56,806 nucleotides of DNA, taken from assembly GCA_900771335.1 (NCBI GenBank), contig CAAGNP010000018.1:1-56806 (forward strand), written 5' to 3'. Below the pieces are notes generated by a model. It was not told where the DNA came from. It made no database searches and saw nothing but the letters and a program-made list of their open reading frames with translations. This stretch comes from Rikenellaceae bacterium (GTDB lineage: Bacteria; Bacteroidota; Bacteroidia; Bacteroidales; UBA932). Shown piece by piece: positions 16,452 through 23,674 of this stretch. A program made the position numbers and the translations under genes. Numbering within the stretch: the stretch's first letter is position 1; each line of letters begins with the position of its first letter.

Positions 16452-17279
16452 ATGGGCAAAACAGTAACAACATACCTAATTGATGGCGATCCAAAGGGAA
16501 CTCAATATGTATTCATTAGCAATAAAATTTGTCAGATGTTTGTTGTGCCACGCTCAAATCTTGCATACCTGAATACGCAAGAGAAGTTGCAGAAGCCTGC
16601 GTTTTACATTTTGTTAGGTGAAGACGAAGCTACTAAGCCACAAGCATACATTGGCGAAACCGAGAACTTTCGTGAGCGAGTGAAGGATCATGATAGCAAG
16701 AAATCGTTTTGGCAAAAGGCTCTTGTTTTCGTATCAAAAGATGCCGATATGACCAAAGCAGATGTGCAGTACTTGGAGCACAAGGCTATTGTTGAGGCTA
16801 AGATGGCTAACACATTTGTGTTGAGTGACAATAAACAAACGCCAAAGGCTCCAAACTTGCCCGAATATCAGCAGGATTCAATGGATGAGTTTTTCGAGGA
16901 TGTAAAATTCTTGGCTTCGTTCATCGGTTGTAGTATCTTTGAGGTATCACAACCAAGGGCAGAACATATCTTCTATACCAAAGGTCGTAGTTGCGATGCA
17001 AAAGGCTTTTATAGTTCAAATGGTTTTACGGTGTTAAAAGGTAGTGTGATAGCTAAAACTACGGTGCCTTCTCTTAAATGGTCTGACAAGCGTAATAGCT
17101 TGGTCGACGAGTACGCATCAATAGAAGGCGACAAACTTGTTATGACTTCTGATAAGACATTTGCAAGCCCAAGTACAGCCGCCGACTTTTGTATTGGCAG
17201 TAGCAACAATGGCTGGCTTGTTTGGAAAGATAAAGACGGTAATACATTAGATTCTGTATATAGAAAACAATTGGAGTAA
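16452..17279 (+). CDS. GIY-YIG nuclease family protein with C-terminal DUF4357-like domain
   Basis: A 275-residue protein. The GIY-YIG core lies at about 48-125: FYILLG at 51-56, YIGET at 66-70, Arg74/Arg76 (FRERVKDH) and the metal-binding Glu109 (YLEHKAI). The C-terminal third ends with the SPSTAADFCIGSSNNGWLVW pattern of DUF4357, a domain often attached to such nucleases in restriction loci. It starts 5 bases after the HNH gene and probably closes the same transcript. Its cutting target is unknown. Confidence 0.85.
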   Translation: MGKTVTTYLIDGDPKGTQYVFISNKICQMFVVPRSNLAYLNTQEKLQKPAFYILLGEDEATKPQAYIGETENFRERVKDHDSKKSFWQKALVFVSKDADMTKADVQYLEHKAIVEAKMANTFVLSDNKQTPKAPNLPEYQQDSMDEFFEDVKFLASFIGCSIFEVSQPRAEHIFYTKGRSCDAKGFYSSNGFTVLKGSVIAKTTVPSLKWSDKRNSLVDEYASIEGDKLVMTSDKTFASPSTAADFCIGSSNNGWLVWKDKDGNTLDSVYRKQLE

Positions 17280-17307
17280 GAATTAATATTGCTATTTATA
17301 CATTTAT

Positions 17308-17412
17308 ATGGCCGAAACCAATCGCATAGAATATAAAAGAGAATTGACCTCAGAACTTGATATTGAGAAAGAGGTTGTGGCGTTGTTTTACGAAACCACT
17401 CTTGCTCGTTAG
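17308..17412 (+). pseudogene. 5' remnant of an AlbA_2/HATPase-type ATP-binding protein gene
   Basis: The ATG at 17308 opens a 34-residue frame whose start (NRIEYKRELTSELDIEKEVV) matches the conserved N-terminus of AlbA_2-type ATP-binding proteins, then runs into unrelated residues and stops. About 65 bases further on, 17447-17473 in another frame reads VVFLNYQRE, the usual continuation of that N-terminus (VVAFLNYREGG). The gene was therefore interrupted here. Its C-terminal part lies at 18673-19089, beyond the DUF1016 gene. Confidence 0.65.
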
Positions 17413-17513
17413 GTGTATATGTAAACATCTACCCACTTGCTTATTCGTGGTTTTCCTTAACTACCAAAGAGAGGCAACAATAAAGCAAACAAATGATTTA
17501 CTAAAGAGAGAAG

Positions 17514-18686
17514 ATGAGAATGAAAGATAATAAAACTGATGTTCAGATTTCTGCCGATGTAACACAGGCTGTCAATGTTATAAAATCGGCAATATTGCAG
17601 AGTCAGAGTCGTGCTGTAAGAATGATAAGTGGGACACAATTGTCGCTTTATTTTGGTGTAGGACTCTATGTCTCTGCCAATTCTCGCAAGGGAACATGGG
17701 GAACCGCAGCTATTGACGAGATAAGTGAACTATTACGGCGGGAACTGCCTGGCTTAAGAGGCTTTTCGGCCCAGAACATCCGTAATATGCGTCAATTTGC
17801 GGAATTTTGGCAACCATTTTTAATTCACTCGCCAATGGCGAGCAAAATGAAATTTGAAGATTTGCAGAATCAAATCGAGTGCGACATGTTCTCATTAGCA
17901 AAATGGTCGCCGATGGCGAGCGAAATTAACCGAGAAGAGTTTCTTGGCATTAGTTTCTCTCATCATATGGAAATCTTGCATAAGACAAAGGATATTGACG
18001 AGGTTTTGCTTTGTATTCATGAAGCAGTAACTCATCAATGGGATAAATACACTTTGAGAAATATCTTAAAAGCAGGTATTCCTAAGCCGGACAGCTATGC
18101 ACCGAACAACTTTATGCAGACAATGCCATCTACCCGGCAAGCGATGAAGGCTATAAAAATGTTTAAGGATGAATATCTGCTTGATTATATTAATGTCGAA
18201 GACATTGACGCTCAAGAAAAAGATGTTGATGAGAGGTTGGTCGAACAACGCATAATTCATAACATCAAGCGATTTATTATGACACTTGGTAGGGATTTTA
18301 CATTTGTCGGCAATCAATATCATTTGGAGATATATGGTGAGGAGATGTGGAGCGACTTGTTGTTCTTCAACAGAGAACTCAATGCTTTGGTTGCTATAGA
18401 ATTGAAGATCGGTAAATTTAAGCCAATCTATTTAGGGCAATTACAGGCATATCTTCAGGTACTTGATGACAAAGTTCGTAAACCACACGAAAATCCCTCA
18501 ATAGGTATAGTTCTTTGCAAGAGTGCAAATCAAGCATATGCAGAATACGCTGTACGTGATTACAATAAACCTATGGGTGTAGCAACGTACAAAACAATCT
18601 CCGATATGCCAAAAGAAATGCAGCGCACACTACCCGATATCGAAGAATTGAAGAAATTGATGAACGACGACAATGACAACGAGTGA
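17514..18686 (+). CDS. DUF1016 (YhcG-type) PDDEXK nuclease-domain protein
   Basis: The 390-residue protein has an N-terminal DUF1016 helical domain (about 20-170; LSLYFGVGLYVS, then RGFSAQNIRNMRQF) and a C-terminal PDDEXK domain (about 215-385). Candidate active-site residues are the Asp in WSDLLFFNREL, Glu296 and Lys298 (IELKIGKFKP) and the Gln in GQLQAYL. Such proteins often lie in type I restriction loci. It sits between the two halves of a broken ATP-binding-protein gene and overlaps the second half by 14 bases. Residues 110-140 contain the string SPMAS twice, encoded by near-identical palindromic DNA. Confidence 0.87.
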   Translation: MRMKDNKTDVQISADVTQAVNVIKSAILQSQSRAVRMISGTQLSLYFGVGLYVSANSRKGTWGTAAIDEISELLRRELPGLRGFSAQNIRNMRQFAEFWQPFLIHSPMASKMKFEDLQNQIECDMFSLAKWSPMASEINREEFLGISFSHHMEILHKTKDIDEVLLCIHEAVTHQWDKYTLRNILKAGIPKPDSYAPNNFMQTMPSTRQAMKAIKMFKDEYLLDYINVEDIDAQEKDVDERLVEQRIIHNIKRFIMTLGRDFTFVGNQYHLEIYGEEMWSDLLFFNRELNALVAIELKIGKFKPIYLGQLQAYLQVLDDKVRKPHENPSIGIVLCKSANQAYAEYAVRDYNKPMGVATYKTISDMPKEMQRTLPDIEELKKLMNDDNDNE

Positions 18687-19089
18687 CACGGTAGAATCGT
18701 TAGGTTCTGGCATACCTCGTATTTTGCGAGCATACGGTGAAGATTGCTTCAAGGTTACAGATAACTTTATCCATATTATTTTGCCTATAAGTATACAAGA
18801 TGGCACCCAGTCGGTGCTAAGTGACCAAGTTCGTGATCAAGTTAAAAGGTTGATACACAGCTTGGGAGATGATGAATTGTCTGTTGATGAGATTTTGAAA
18901 ATGTACAAGTTACTATACAAGCAAGTATACAAATCAAAAGGGTATTTCAAGAGACATACTATTCAACCCGCACTGCTTGAAGGGTATGTGGAAATGATAT
19001 ATCCAGATAAGCCCAATCACCCAAAACAGAAATACCGCCTTACAGCAAAAGGATTGGTATTAAAAGAGTCTTTAAAGAAAAAGCAATAG
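18673..19089 (+). pseudogene. 3' remnant of an ATP-binding protein gene (HATPase C-terminus + winged helix)
   Basis: The 138-residue frame starts VESLGSGIPRILRAYGEDCF, the characteristic end of the HATPase-like domain of AlbA_2 proteins, and continues into a winged-helix C-terminus (about 50-130). It lacks the AlbA_2 and ATP-binding domains, which lie partly at 17308-17473 and are otherwise lost. The ATG at 18673 lies inside the end of the DUF1016 gene. It could be expressed as a small protein by coupling, but it is most simply a remnant. Confidence 0.65.
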
Positions 19090-19110
19090 AAATACTCACG
19101 GAGCAAATAC

Positions 19111-19296
19111 AGGCTTTGGAGAATAAGGTTCTGAAGGCCTTAGCACTACTATACCGGCTCTCGCCGGACTAGCGCTCCCGGCCTTGCCGTATTTGCTGCG
19201 CAAATACACGGCCTCCGCGGGTCGTCTGATGACGACTTTTGCCCCGGTGGAGGGAGTGAGCGGAGCGAACGCCTGAAGAACCTTAACTCCAAGCCG
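19111..19296. repeat. palindromic MITE-like element, copy B
   Basis: The left end AGGCTTTGGAGAATAAGG (from 19111) is an imperfect inverted copy of the right end AGAACCTTAACTCCAAGCCG (19277-19296). The inside is GC-rich and full of hairpins, for example GTATTTG/CAAATAC and GTCGTC/GACGAC. The right end matches one end of copy A and, over 37 bases (19267-19303), the repeat at 20628. It lies directly after the last island gene and before a toxin-antitoxin operon. Confidence 0.55.
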
Positions 19297-19308
19297 GGAT
19301 GAAAAATA

Positions 19309-19349
19309 TTTGCATTTGTTATATAAGTGTTATACATTTGTGATATAAA
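19309..19349 (+). promoter_or_regulatory. promoter and direct-repeat operator of the RHH antitoxin operon
   Basis: TTTG (19309-19312), 20 bases, TACATTTG (19333-19340) is a canonical Bacteroidetes promoter. A direct repeat CATTTGTTATATAA (19313-19326) / CATTTGTGATATAA (19335-19348), 22 bases apart, spans the spacer and the -7 box. It is a likely binding site for the antitoxin. Confidence 0.65.
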
Positions 19350-19353
19350 CTAT

Positions 19354-19605
19354 ATGAAAATGGAAGCAACTATACCAAGAACGCAAACAGCCTTCAGACT
19401 TAGTAATGAGTTGCTGAGGAGATTGAAAGTGGAGGCGAAGAAACAGAACAGAAGTTTGAACAACTTTGTAGAAAGTGTATTGATGGATGCAGTCTATCGT
19501 AATCCAAATAAAGAGACATTAACCGCAATGAAAGAGGCGAGAGATAACAGGGATCTGGAGACAATCAATCTGGAGAACTTGGAGGGTTTTATTGATTCAT
19601 TGTAG
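19354..19605 (+). CDS. ribbon-helix-helix-type antitoxin
   Basis: An 83-residue protein. Residues 5-45 (TQTAFRLSNELLRRLKVEAK, then RSLNNFVESVLMDAV) form a ribbon-helix-helix DNA-binding fold; the acidic C-terminus (50-83) is the usual toxin-binding tail. I use the ATG at 19354, since the upstream GTG at 19327 lies between the promoter boxes. A YafQ-like toxin gene follows after 9 bases. It probably represses its own promoter through the direct repeats just upstream. Confidence 0.83.
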   Translation: MKMEATIPRTQTAFRLSNELLRRLKVEAKKQNRSLNNFVESVLMDAVYRNPNKETLTAMKEARDNRDLETINLENLEGFIDSL

Positions 19606-19614
19606 GGGAGTGTT

Positions 19615-19845
19615 ATGAAGGAACTGAAGATTACAACTCAATTCAAGAAGGATCTGAAGAAATATAAAAACCAGCATCATAAGATTGCTAAACTAAAAGA
19701 GGTTTTAGGCATTCTGCAATGTGGGGGAAGTCTGCCTTCCCAATATAATGCACACAGATTATTAGGTAATTATAAAGGATGTATAGAGTGTCATATAGAA
19801 AATGATACTCTTCTTATGCTACACTTATCTCAAGGCGGAGAGTGA
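19615..19845 (+). pseudogene. YafQ/RelE-like toxin, C-terminally truncated
   Basis: The 76-residue frame matches YafQ-family mRNA interferases up to about residue 67 (QFKKDLKKYKNQ, then HRLLGNYKGCIECHIENDTLL). Full-length toxins run to about 90 residues and end with a conserved LVRxGSHSxLF segment that holds the catalytic His. Here the last residues (MLHLSQGGE) are encoded by the antisense of the convergent higA-like gene, so the true 3' end was replaced. It is probably inactive as an RNase. Confidence 0.7.
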
Positions 19846-20176
19846 TGCCCAGGGCGTCGGCTATTCTGATGAATGATGAGAGCTGAAGGTCTGTTTCACC
19901 TTTCTCGATGCGGTTTATATATGTACGCTCTCTCCCTACCTTCTCAGCAAGCTCTTTCTGAGTCATACCGAGCGCCTTGCGTCTGTCGCGCAATATCTCG
20001 CCATAATACCAGGCTCTGGCCTTGGCATCAAACTCGTTCCTTTCGGGTGATCCTATCTTGCCAGACTCCTTTTCCAGAACCTCAGTGGCTTTTACAAAGC
20101 CTTCCTTCTTACTGAAATCAGTGTTGCGGAGTTTCTGGATCTCTTCGGGGGTTAATCTTGTATTTGTTTTGTTCAT
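19814..20176 (-). CDS. HigA-like antitoxin (XRE helix-turn-helix)
   Basis: A 120-residue protein. The N-terminal half (1-55) is charged and helical, the C-terminal half (60-120) is an XRE domain (RKALGMTQKELAEKVGRERT, then IADALGITLRLEI). This toxin-first, antitoxin-second order with an N-terminal extension before the HTH is typical of HigBA modules. It overlaps the toxin gene by 4 bases and its 3' end overlaps the truncated YafQ frame on the other strand by 32 bases. Confidence 0.83.
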   Translation of the reverse strand: MNKTNTRLTPEEIQKLRNTDFSKKEGFVKATEVLEKESGKIGSPERNEFDAKARAWYYGEILRDRRKALGMTQKELAEKVGRERTYINRIEKGETDLQLSSFIRIADALGITLRLEISVA

Positions 20177-20505
20177 AGTGATCTTCTTAAAATGTTAATA
20201 GCTTTAACTACTTCGGTATTATAATCCTTAGTACTCTTTTTTATAAATCCGTTAAGGAATATAATAGTAGTGGCAAGATTAATATTGTCATTATCTACTG
20301 CAAAAAGTATGATCCTTATTTCATTGTCCACAGATATCCTTAATTCATAGAAGTCAGTGTTAGTGAGCTTCTTTACAAACTTTGTCGGAATAGGTGTTAT
20401 ACTTTCTAAAATAGACGTTGCATAAAGTAATTTTTCTTTTGTTCGCACAGGTGACGTCTCTACAAATTCCAAGTATTCCTGTGAGTAAATCAATTCCCTT
20501 TTCAT
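20173..20505 (-). CDS. HigB-like toxin (RelE/Gp49 type)
   Basis: A 110-residue RelE-fold toxin: a helical start (QEYLEFVETSPVRTKEKLLY), then beta strands with KLTNTDFYELRISVDNEIRI, the Gp49/HigB pattern in which the Arg-Ile pair and later strand IIFLNGFIKKS are conserved. It should cleave mRNA on the ribosome when free of HigA. It is the first gene of a two-gene operon with a strong promoter and palindromic operators on the minus strand. The full length suggests it is functional, unlike the neighbouring YafQ. Confidence 0.82.
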   Translation of the reverse strand: MKRELIYSQEYLEFVETSPVRTKEKLLYATSILESITPIPTKFVKKLTNTDFYELRISVDNEIRIILFAVDNDNINLATTIIFLNGFIKKSTKDYNTEVVKAINILRRSL

Positions 20506-20525
20506 CTTTCGCTACAATTACTGTG

Positions 20526-20560
20526 CAAAAGTAACTAATTGGTTACATTTGTGCAAATGT
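20526..20560 (-). promoter_or_regulatory. higBA promoter with two palindromic operators
   Basis: On the minus strand TTTG (20554-20557), 20 bases, TACTTTTG (20526-20533) is a canonical promoter. ACATTTG/CAAATGT (20545-20560, 2-base centre) covers the -33 box and GTAAC/GTTAC (20531-20546, AATT centre) touches the -7 box. Both are likely HigA sites. Confidence 0.7.
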
Positions 20561-20627
20561 GTTTTCATATTTGCTGGTAATTTGTGCGAAAGAGCTTCTG
20601 GTATGTGATGTGTTAGTCTTTTGGTTA

Positions 20628-20664
20628 GAACGCCTGAAGAACTTTAACTCCAAGCCGGGATGAA
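20628..20664. repeat. solo end of the island repeat family, copy C
   Basis: 37 bases that match 19267-19303 with a single difference (T for C at one position), and match the left end of copy A in inverted orientation. No partner inverted repeat was found, so this is probably a decayed or recombined end. Confidence 0.65.
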
Positions 20665-21238
20665 TAGCCAGAGCTGCGAAAGCCTCCCTATGGGGCGATG
20701 TCATTCTTTGTCTTGTGGATCTTGATCTTCGAAGTCTAAAGTTGGCTGCTGAACCGCCACGTACTGCTACTCGTGCGTGTTCGCTCATTGTCTGACAACG
20801 TTTGAATGGCTCGGTTTTCTTGGATGGAATTGATTGAATTATGCGAAATATGCCTTCAAGATTAGCGCAGTTTGTTGCGTGTTTCTTTCCGTCTGTTGAT
20901 ATGAATTGGTGGGGGGGACAAATTGTCCCCCTCACGAAAATGTCAAGTTCGGATCTATCTCTCTTCAAAAGTAGCGAATATTTTGTGATTTTGCCACTGC
21001 ACTTGTTACGGAATCGTCCTGAATCAAAGGAGCTGCGAAGGTCTTGTCATTACCATTTCCTTTTGCCGCCTGTGATTTCGTCCAATACCATTACTATCAG
21101 TGCTATAAAAACAATTACTCCAAACATGGTTGTGTGTTGTTTATAAGTTTGTAATCAATGACCGGAGCAAAGGTATGGTGTGTGATTGACAACTTTTGAC
21201 AAAGAGTAGTGCGGGGGGAATTTTTTTGGAAGATGGCA
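20665..21238. other. non-coding decayed region
   Basis: No supported gene in either direction. Short frames lack recognisable domains and the composition varies. It lies between the toxin-antitoxin module and the core serine operon and looks like old insertion debris. Confidence 0.4.
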
Positions 21239-21333
21239 GGGGGATTAGACCCCCGAACGGGGTCGGGGGTGACGTGTTGGTGTCTGGGGTGACGTGTCGG
21301 GGTTGAGATGCCCGAACGGGGTTGGGCATGACG
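21239..21333. repeat. REP-like CCCGAAC repeats, units 1 and 2
   Basis: Unit 1 (21241-21274) contains GACCCCCGAACGGGGTCGG and unit 2 (21305-21333) contains GATGCCCGAACGGGGTTGGG; both end in a TGACG motif. Each is a small palindrome around GAAC, as in extragenic palindromic repeats. Confidence 0.6.
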
Positions 21334-21360
21334 GGGGGAGGGGCTGAAGGAGGGGTGATT

Positions 21361-21392
21361 TTGGGCACGGAATGGGGTGTTTTTGTGCCCAA
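21361..21392. repeat. hairpin TTGGGCAC/GTGCCCAA
   Basis: A perfect 8-bp inverted repeat with a 16-base loop. The GGGCAC arm recurs in the stronger hairpin at 21411-21444. Confidence 0.55.
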
Positions 21393-21410
21393 AGGGGTGT
21401 GAAAATGGAA

Positions 21411-21444
21411 AATGGGCACGGATTTGATGGTTTCCGTGCCCATT
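21411..21444. terminator. strong hairpin after the DUF1015 gene
   Basis: A perfect 12-bp inverted repeat AATGGGCACGGA/TCCGTGCCCATT with a 10-base loop. It lies 44 bases past the DUF1015 stop on the minus strand. There is no clear U-tract, so it may protect the mRNA end rather than terminate. Confidence 0.5.
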
Positions 21445-21449
21445 TCTAT

Positions 21450-21481
21450 GGATTAGACCCCCGAACAGAGTCGGGGATGAC
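21450..21481. repeat. REP-like repeat, unit 3
   Basis: Matches unit 1 over 32 bases (GGATTAGACCCCCGAAC, then GTCGGGG) with a few changes. It ends just before the DUF1015 stop codon. Confidence 0.6.
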
Positions 21482-21487
21482 TATTCG

Positions 21488-22732
21488 TTACGATAGTTTG
21501 TGGATCGCAAGACCGCTCTGGAGTTTTGGCTCGAACCAGGTGGTCTTAGGAGGCATGATGTTGCCGGTGTCTGCGATGTCGATAAGCTGCTTCATAGAAA
21601 CAGGATATAGAGCAAATGCAGCTACCATCTCACCTGAATCAACACGTTTCTTAAGCTCACCAAGACCGCGGATACCACCTACGAAATCAATTCTCTTGGA
21701 AGTTCTGAGGTCTTTGATATCAAGAAGCTTGTCGAAAACAAGGTTAGAGCAAACAGTCACATCAAGAACACCGATAGGATCGGCGTCATCGTAAGTGCCC
21801 TCTTTAGCCTGAAGTGAATACCACTCACCACCGATGTACATAGAGAAATTGTGAAGACCTGAAGGGGTGTAGATATCTGCACCTTTCTTCTCCACGATGA
21901 AATCCTCACCAAGTTTCTCGATGAACTCAGCCTCGCTCATACCGTTGAGGTCTTTAACCACACGGTTGTAGTCGATAATCTTAAGGTGGCTCTCAGGGAA
22001 TACAACAGCCATAAAGTAGTTGTACTCCTCATCGCCGGTGTGGTTAGGATTATTGTTCTTTTTCTCCTCACCTACACGAGCAGCAGCAGCTGTTCTGTGG
22101 TGACCGTCGGCAACATAGAAAGCAGGGATAGTGGCGAAGATCTCAGTTATCTTAGCGATATCCTCCTCGTTGTCGATAACCCAGAATTTGTGGCCGAAAC
22201 CATCTACTGGGGCGATATAATCGTACTCAGTCTCTTTGGTAGCGATAGTGCGCTCCACGATAGCATTGATCTCTGCGTTGTCAGGATATGCGAAGAACAC
22301 AGGCTCAAGGTTGGCGTTCTGATTTCTTACGTGAATCATACGGTCATCCTCTTTGTCTTTGCGGGTAAGCTCGTGTTTCTTGATCTTGCCTGTCATATAG
22401 TCTTCTACATTTGCACACACTACAAGACCGTACTGGGTGCGGCCGTCCATAGTCTGGGCATATACGTAGTAGTTCTCTTTAGGATCCTGTACCAACCATC
22501 CTTTCTCCTGCCATAGCTTGAAGTTCTCTACAGCTTTGTCGTAAGCTTCCTGGCCGTGCTCATCAGCGATAGGATCGAAATCGATCTCAGGTTTGATGAT
22601 GTGAAGAAGAGATTTCTCACCGGCTTCAGCTTTAGCCTCTACAGAGTTAAGAACGTCATAAGGGCGTGATGCCACTTCGTGGCCAATAGCTTTAGGTGGG
22701 CGAACCGCTGCGAAAGGTTTAACTTTTACCAT
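21488..22732 (-). CDS. DUF1015 family protein
   Basis: A 414-residue cytoplasmic protein recognised by its start VKPFAAVRPPKAIGHEVASR followed by PYDVLNSVEA, and by FYVADGHHRTAAAARV near residue 210, which resembles a ParB-like Gly-His-His-Arg motif. The biochemical role of the family is not settled. It is the third gene of the serC-serA operon, 12 bases after serA, an arrangement conserved in Bacteroidales, which suggests a link with serine metabolism. Confidence 0.9.
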   Translation of the reverse strand: MVKVKPFAAVRPPKAIGHEVASRPYDVLNSVEAKAEAGEKSLLHIIKPEIDFDPIADEHGQEAYDKAVENFKLWQEKGWLVQDPKENYYVYAQTMDGRTQYGLVVCANVEDYMTGKIKKHELTRKDKEDDRMIHVRNQNANLEPVFFAYPDNAEINAIVERTIATKETEYDYIAPVDGFGHKFWVIDNEEDIAKITEIFATIPAFYVADGHHRTAAAARVGEEKKNNNPNHTGDEEYNYFMAVVFPESHLKIIDYNRVVKDLNGMSEAEFIEKLGEDFIVEKKGADIYTPSGLHNFSMYIGGEWYSLQAKEGTYDDADPIGVLDVTVCSNLVFDKLLDIKDLRTSKRIDFVGGIRGLGELKKRVDSGEMVAAFALYPVSMKQLIDIADTGNIMPPKTTWFEPKLQSGLAIHKLS

Positions 22733-22744
22733 AATTGTCTGATA

Positions 22745-23665
22745 TTATTTGTTAAGTTGGAATCTGGTATTGCCTGTAGCGAAATAGTCGCAAATCTGGT
22801 TAGCGGCAGCAAGACCTGCGTTAACGTTGGCCTCAGCTGTCTCTGCACCCATCTTCTTAGGGGTACCGTAAACACGTTTGCCGAACTCCTCTGCGATAGC
22901 AGCGTGGTTTGCTGTAGCCACGTCGGTGATGTATTTAAGGTCCTCTCTCTCTCTAAGAACTTTGATAAGCTCCTCTTCGTTGATAACCTCTTTGCGGGCA
23001 GTGTTTACAAGACAGCCACCTTTAGGCATTCTTGAAAGAAGGTTGTATCCGATAGAGTTTTTGGTCTGCTCGGTAGCAGGGATGTGAAGAGAAACGAAGT
23101 GTGAGTTCTCGTAAAGATCCTCAAGGGTCTTGGCTACGATAACACCTTCTGCCTCCATAGCCTCAGCAGGAACAAATGGGTCAAATGCCATAATGTTCAT
23201 ACCGAAACCTCTTGCGTGGCTGGCTACAAGTCTACCTACGTTGCCGTATGCCTGGATACCAAGGGTTTTGCCTTTAAGCTCTGAACCTGTGCCGGCAGTA
23301 AGTTGGTTTCTGCTCATGTAGATCATGAAGCAAAGTGCCAATTCAGCCACTGCGTTTGAGTTCTGGCCAGGGGTGTTCATAGCTACAATACCTCTTTCGG
23401 TGCAAGCAGGAAGGTCAAGGTTGTCGAAACCTGCACCTGCGCGAACTACGATTTTAAGGTTTGGTGCAGCTGCGATTACCTCACGGGTAACTTTGTCTGA
23501 ACGGACGATAAGTGCGTCAACGTCAGCTACTGCTTCCAATAGTTGTGAAACCTCTGTATATTTTTCAAGGGCTGCAAATGTGTGTCCAGCCTCTTCTACG
23601 ATGCGACGGATACCGTCAACAGCTACCTTTGAGAAAGGTTTTTCTGTAGCAACTAGTACTTTCAT
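22745..23665 (-). CDS. serA: D-3-phosphoglycerate dehydrogenase (short form)
   Basis: A 306-residue D-2-hydroxyacid dehydrogenase: substrate domain 1-95 and 285-306, NAD domain between. Visible are VRAGAGFDNLD (about 74-84), the dinucleotide motif GIQAYGNVG (about 134-142), VSLHIPATEQT, NTARKEVINEEEL with the catalytic Arg, and a His near the end of the NAD domain. It lacks the C-terminal ACT domain, so serine feedback through ACT is not expected. Position 9 bases behind serC supports oxidation of 3-phosphoglycerate in serine synthesis. Confidence 0.92.
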   Translation of the reverse strand: MKVLVATEKPFSKVAVDGIRRIVEEAGHTFAALEKYTEVSQLLEAVADVDALIVRSDKVTREVIAAAPNLKIVVRAGAGFDNLDLPACTERGIVAMNTPGQNSNAVAELALCFMIYMSRNQLTAGTGSELKGKTLGIQAYGNVGRLVASHARGFGMNIMAFDPFVPAEAMEAEGVIVAKTLEDLYENSHFVSLHIPATEQTKNSIGYNLLSRMPKGGCLVNTARKEVINEEELIKVLREREDLKYITDVATANHAAIAEEFGKRVYGTPKKMGAETAEANVNAGLAAANQICDYFATGNTRFQLNK

Positions 23666-23674
23666 TTCTCTTTG

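Noticed and set aside
20543..20968. Minus-strand open frame (141 aa) upstream of higB
   Set aside because: It runs through the repeat copy C and the higBA promoter and its residues (HPGLEL block) are simply the translation of the repeat.
21241..21481. CRISPR-like array
   Set aside because: The three units have uneven spacing and internal palindromes, with no unique spacers and no cas genes.
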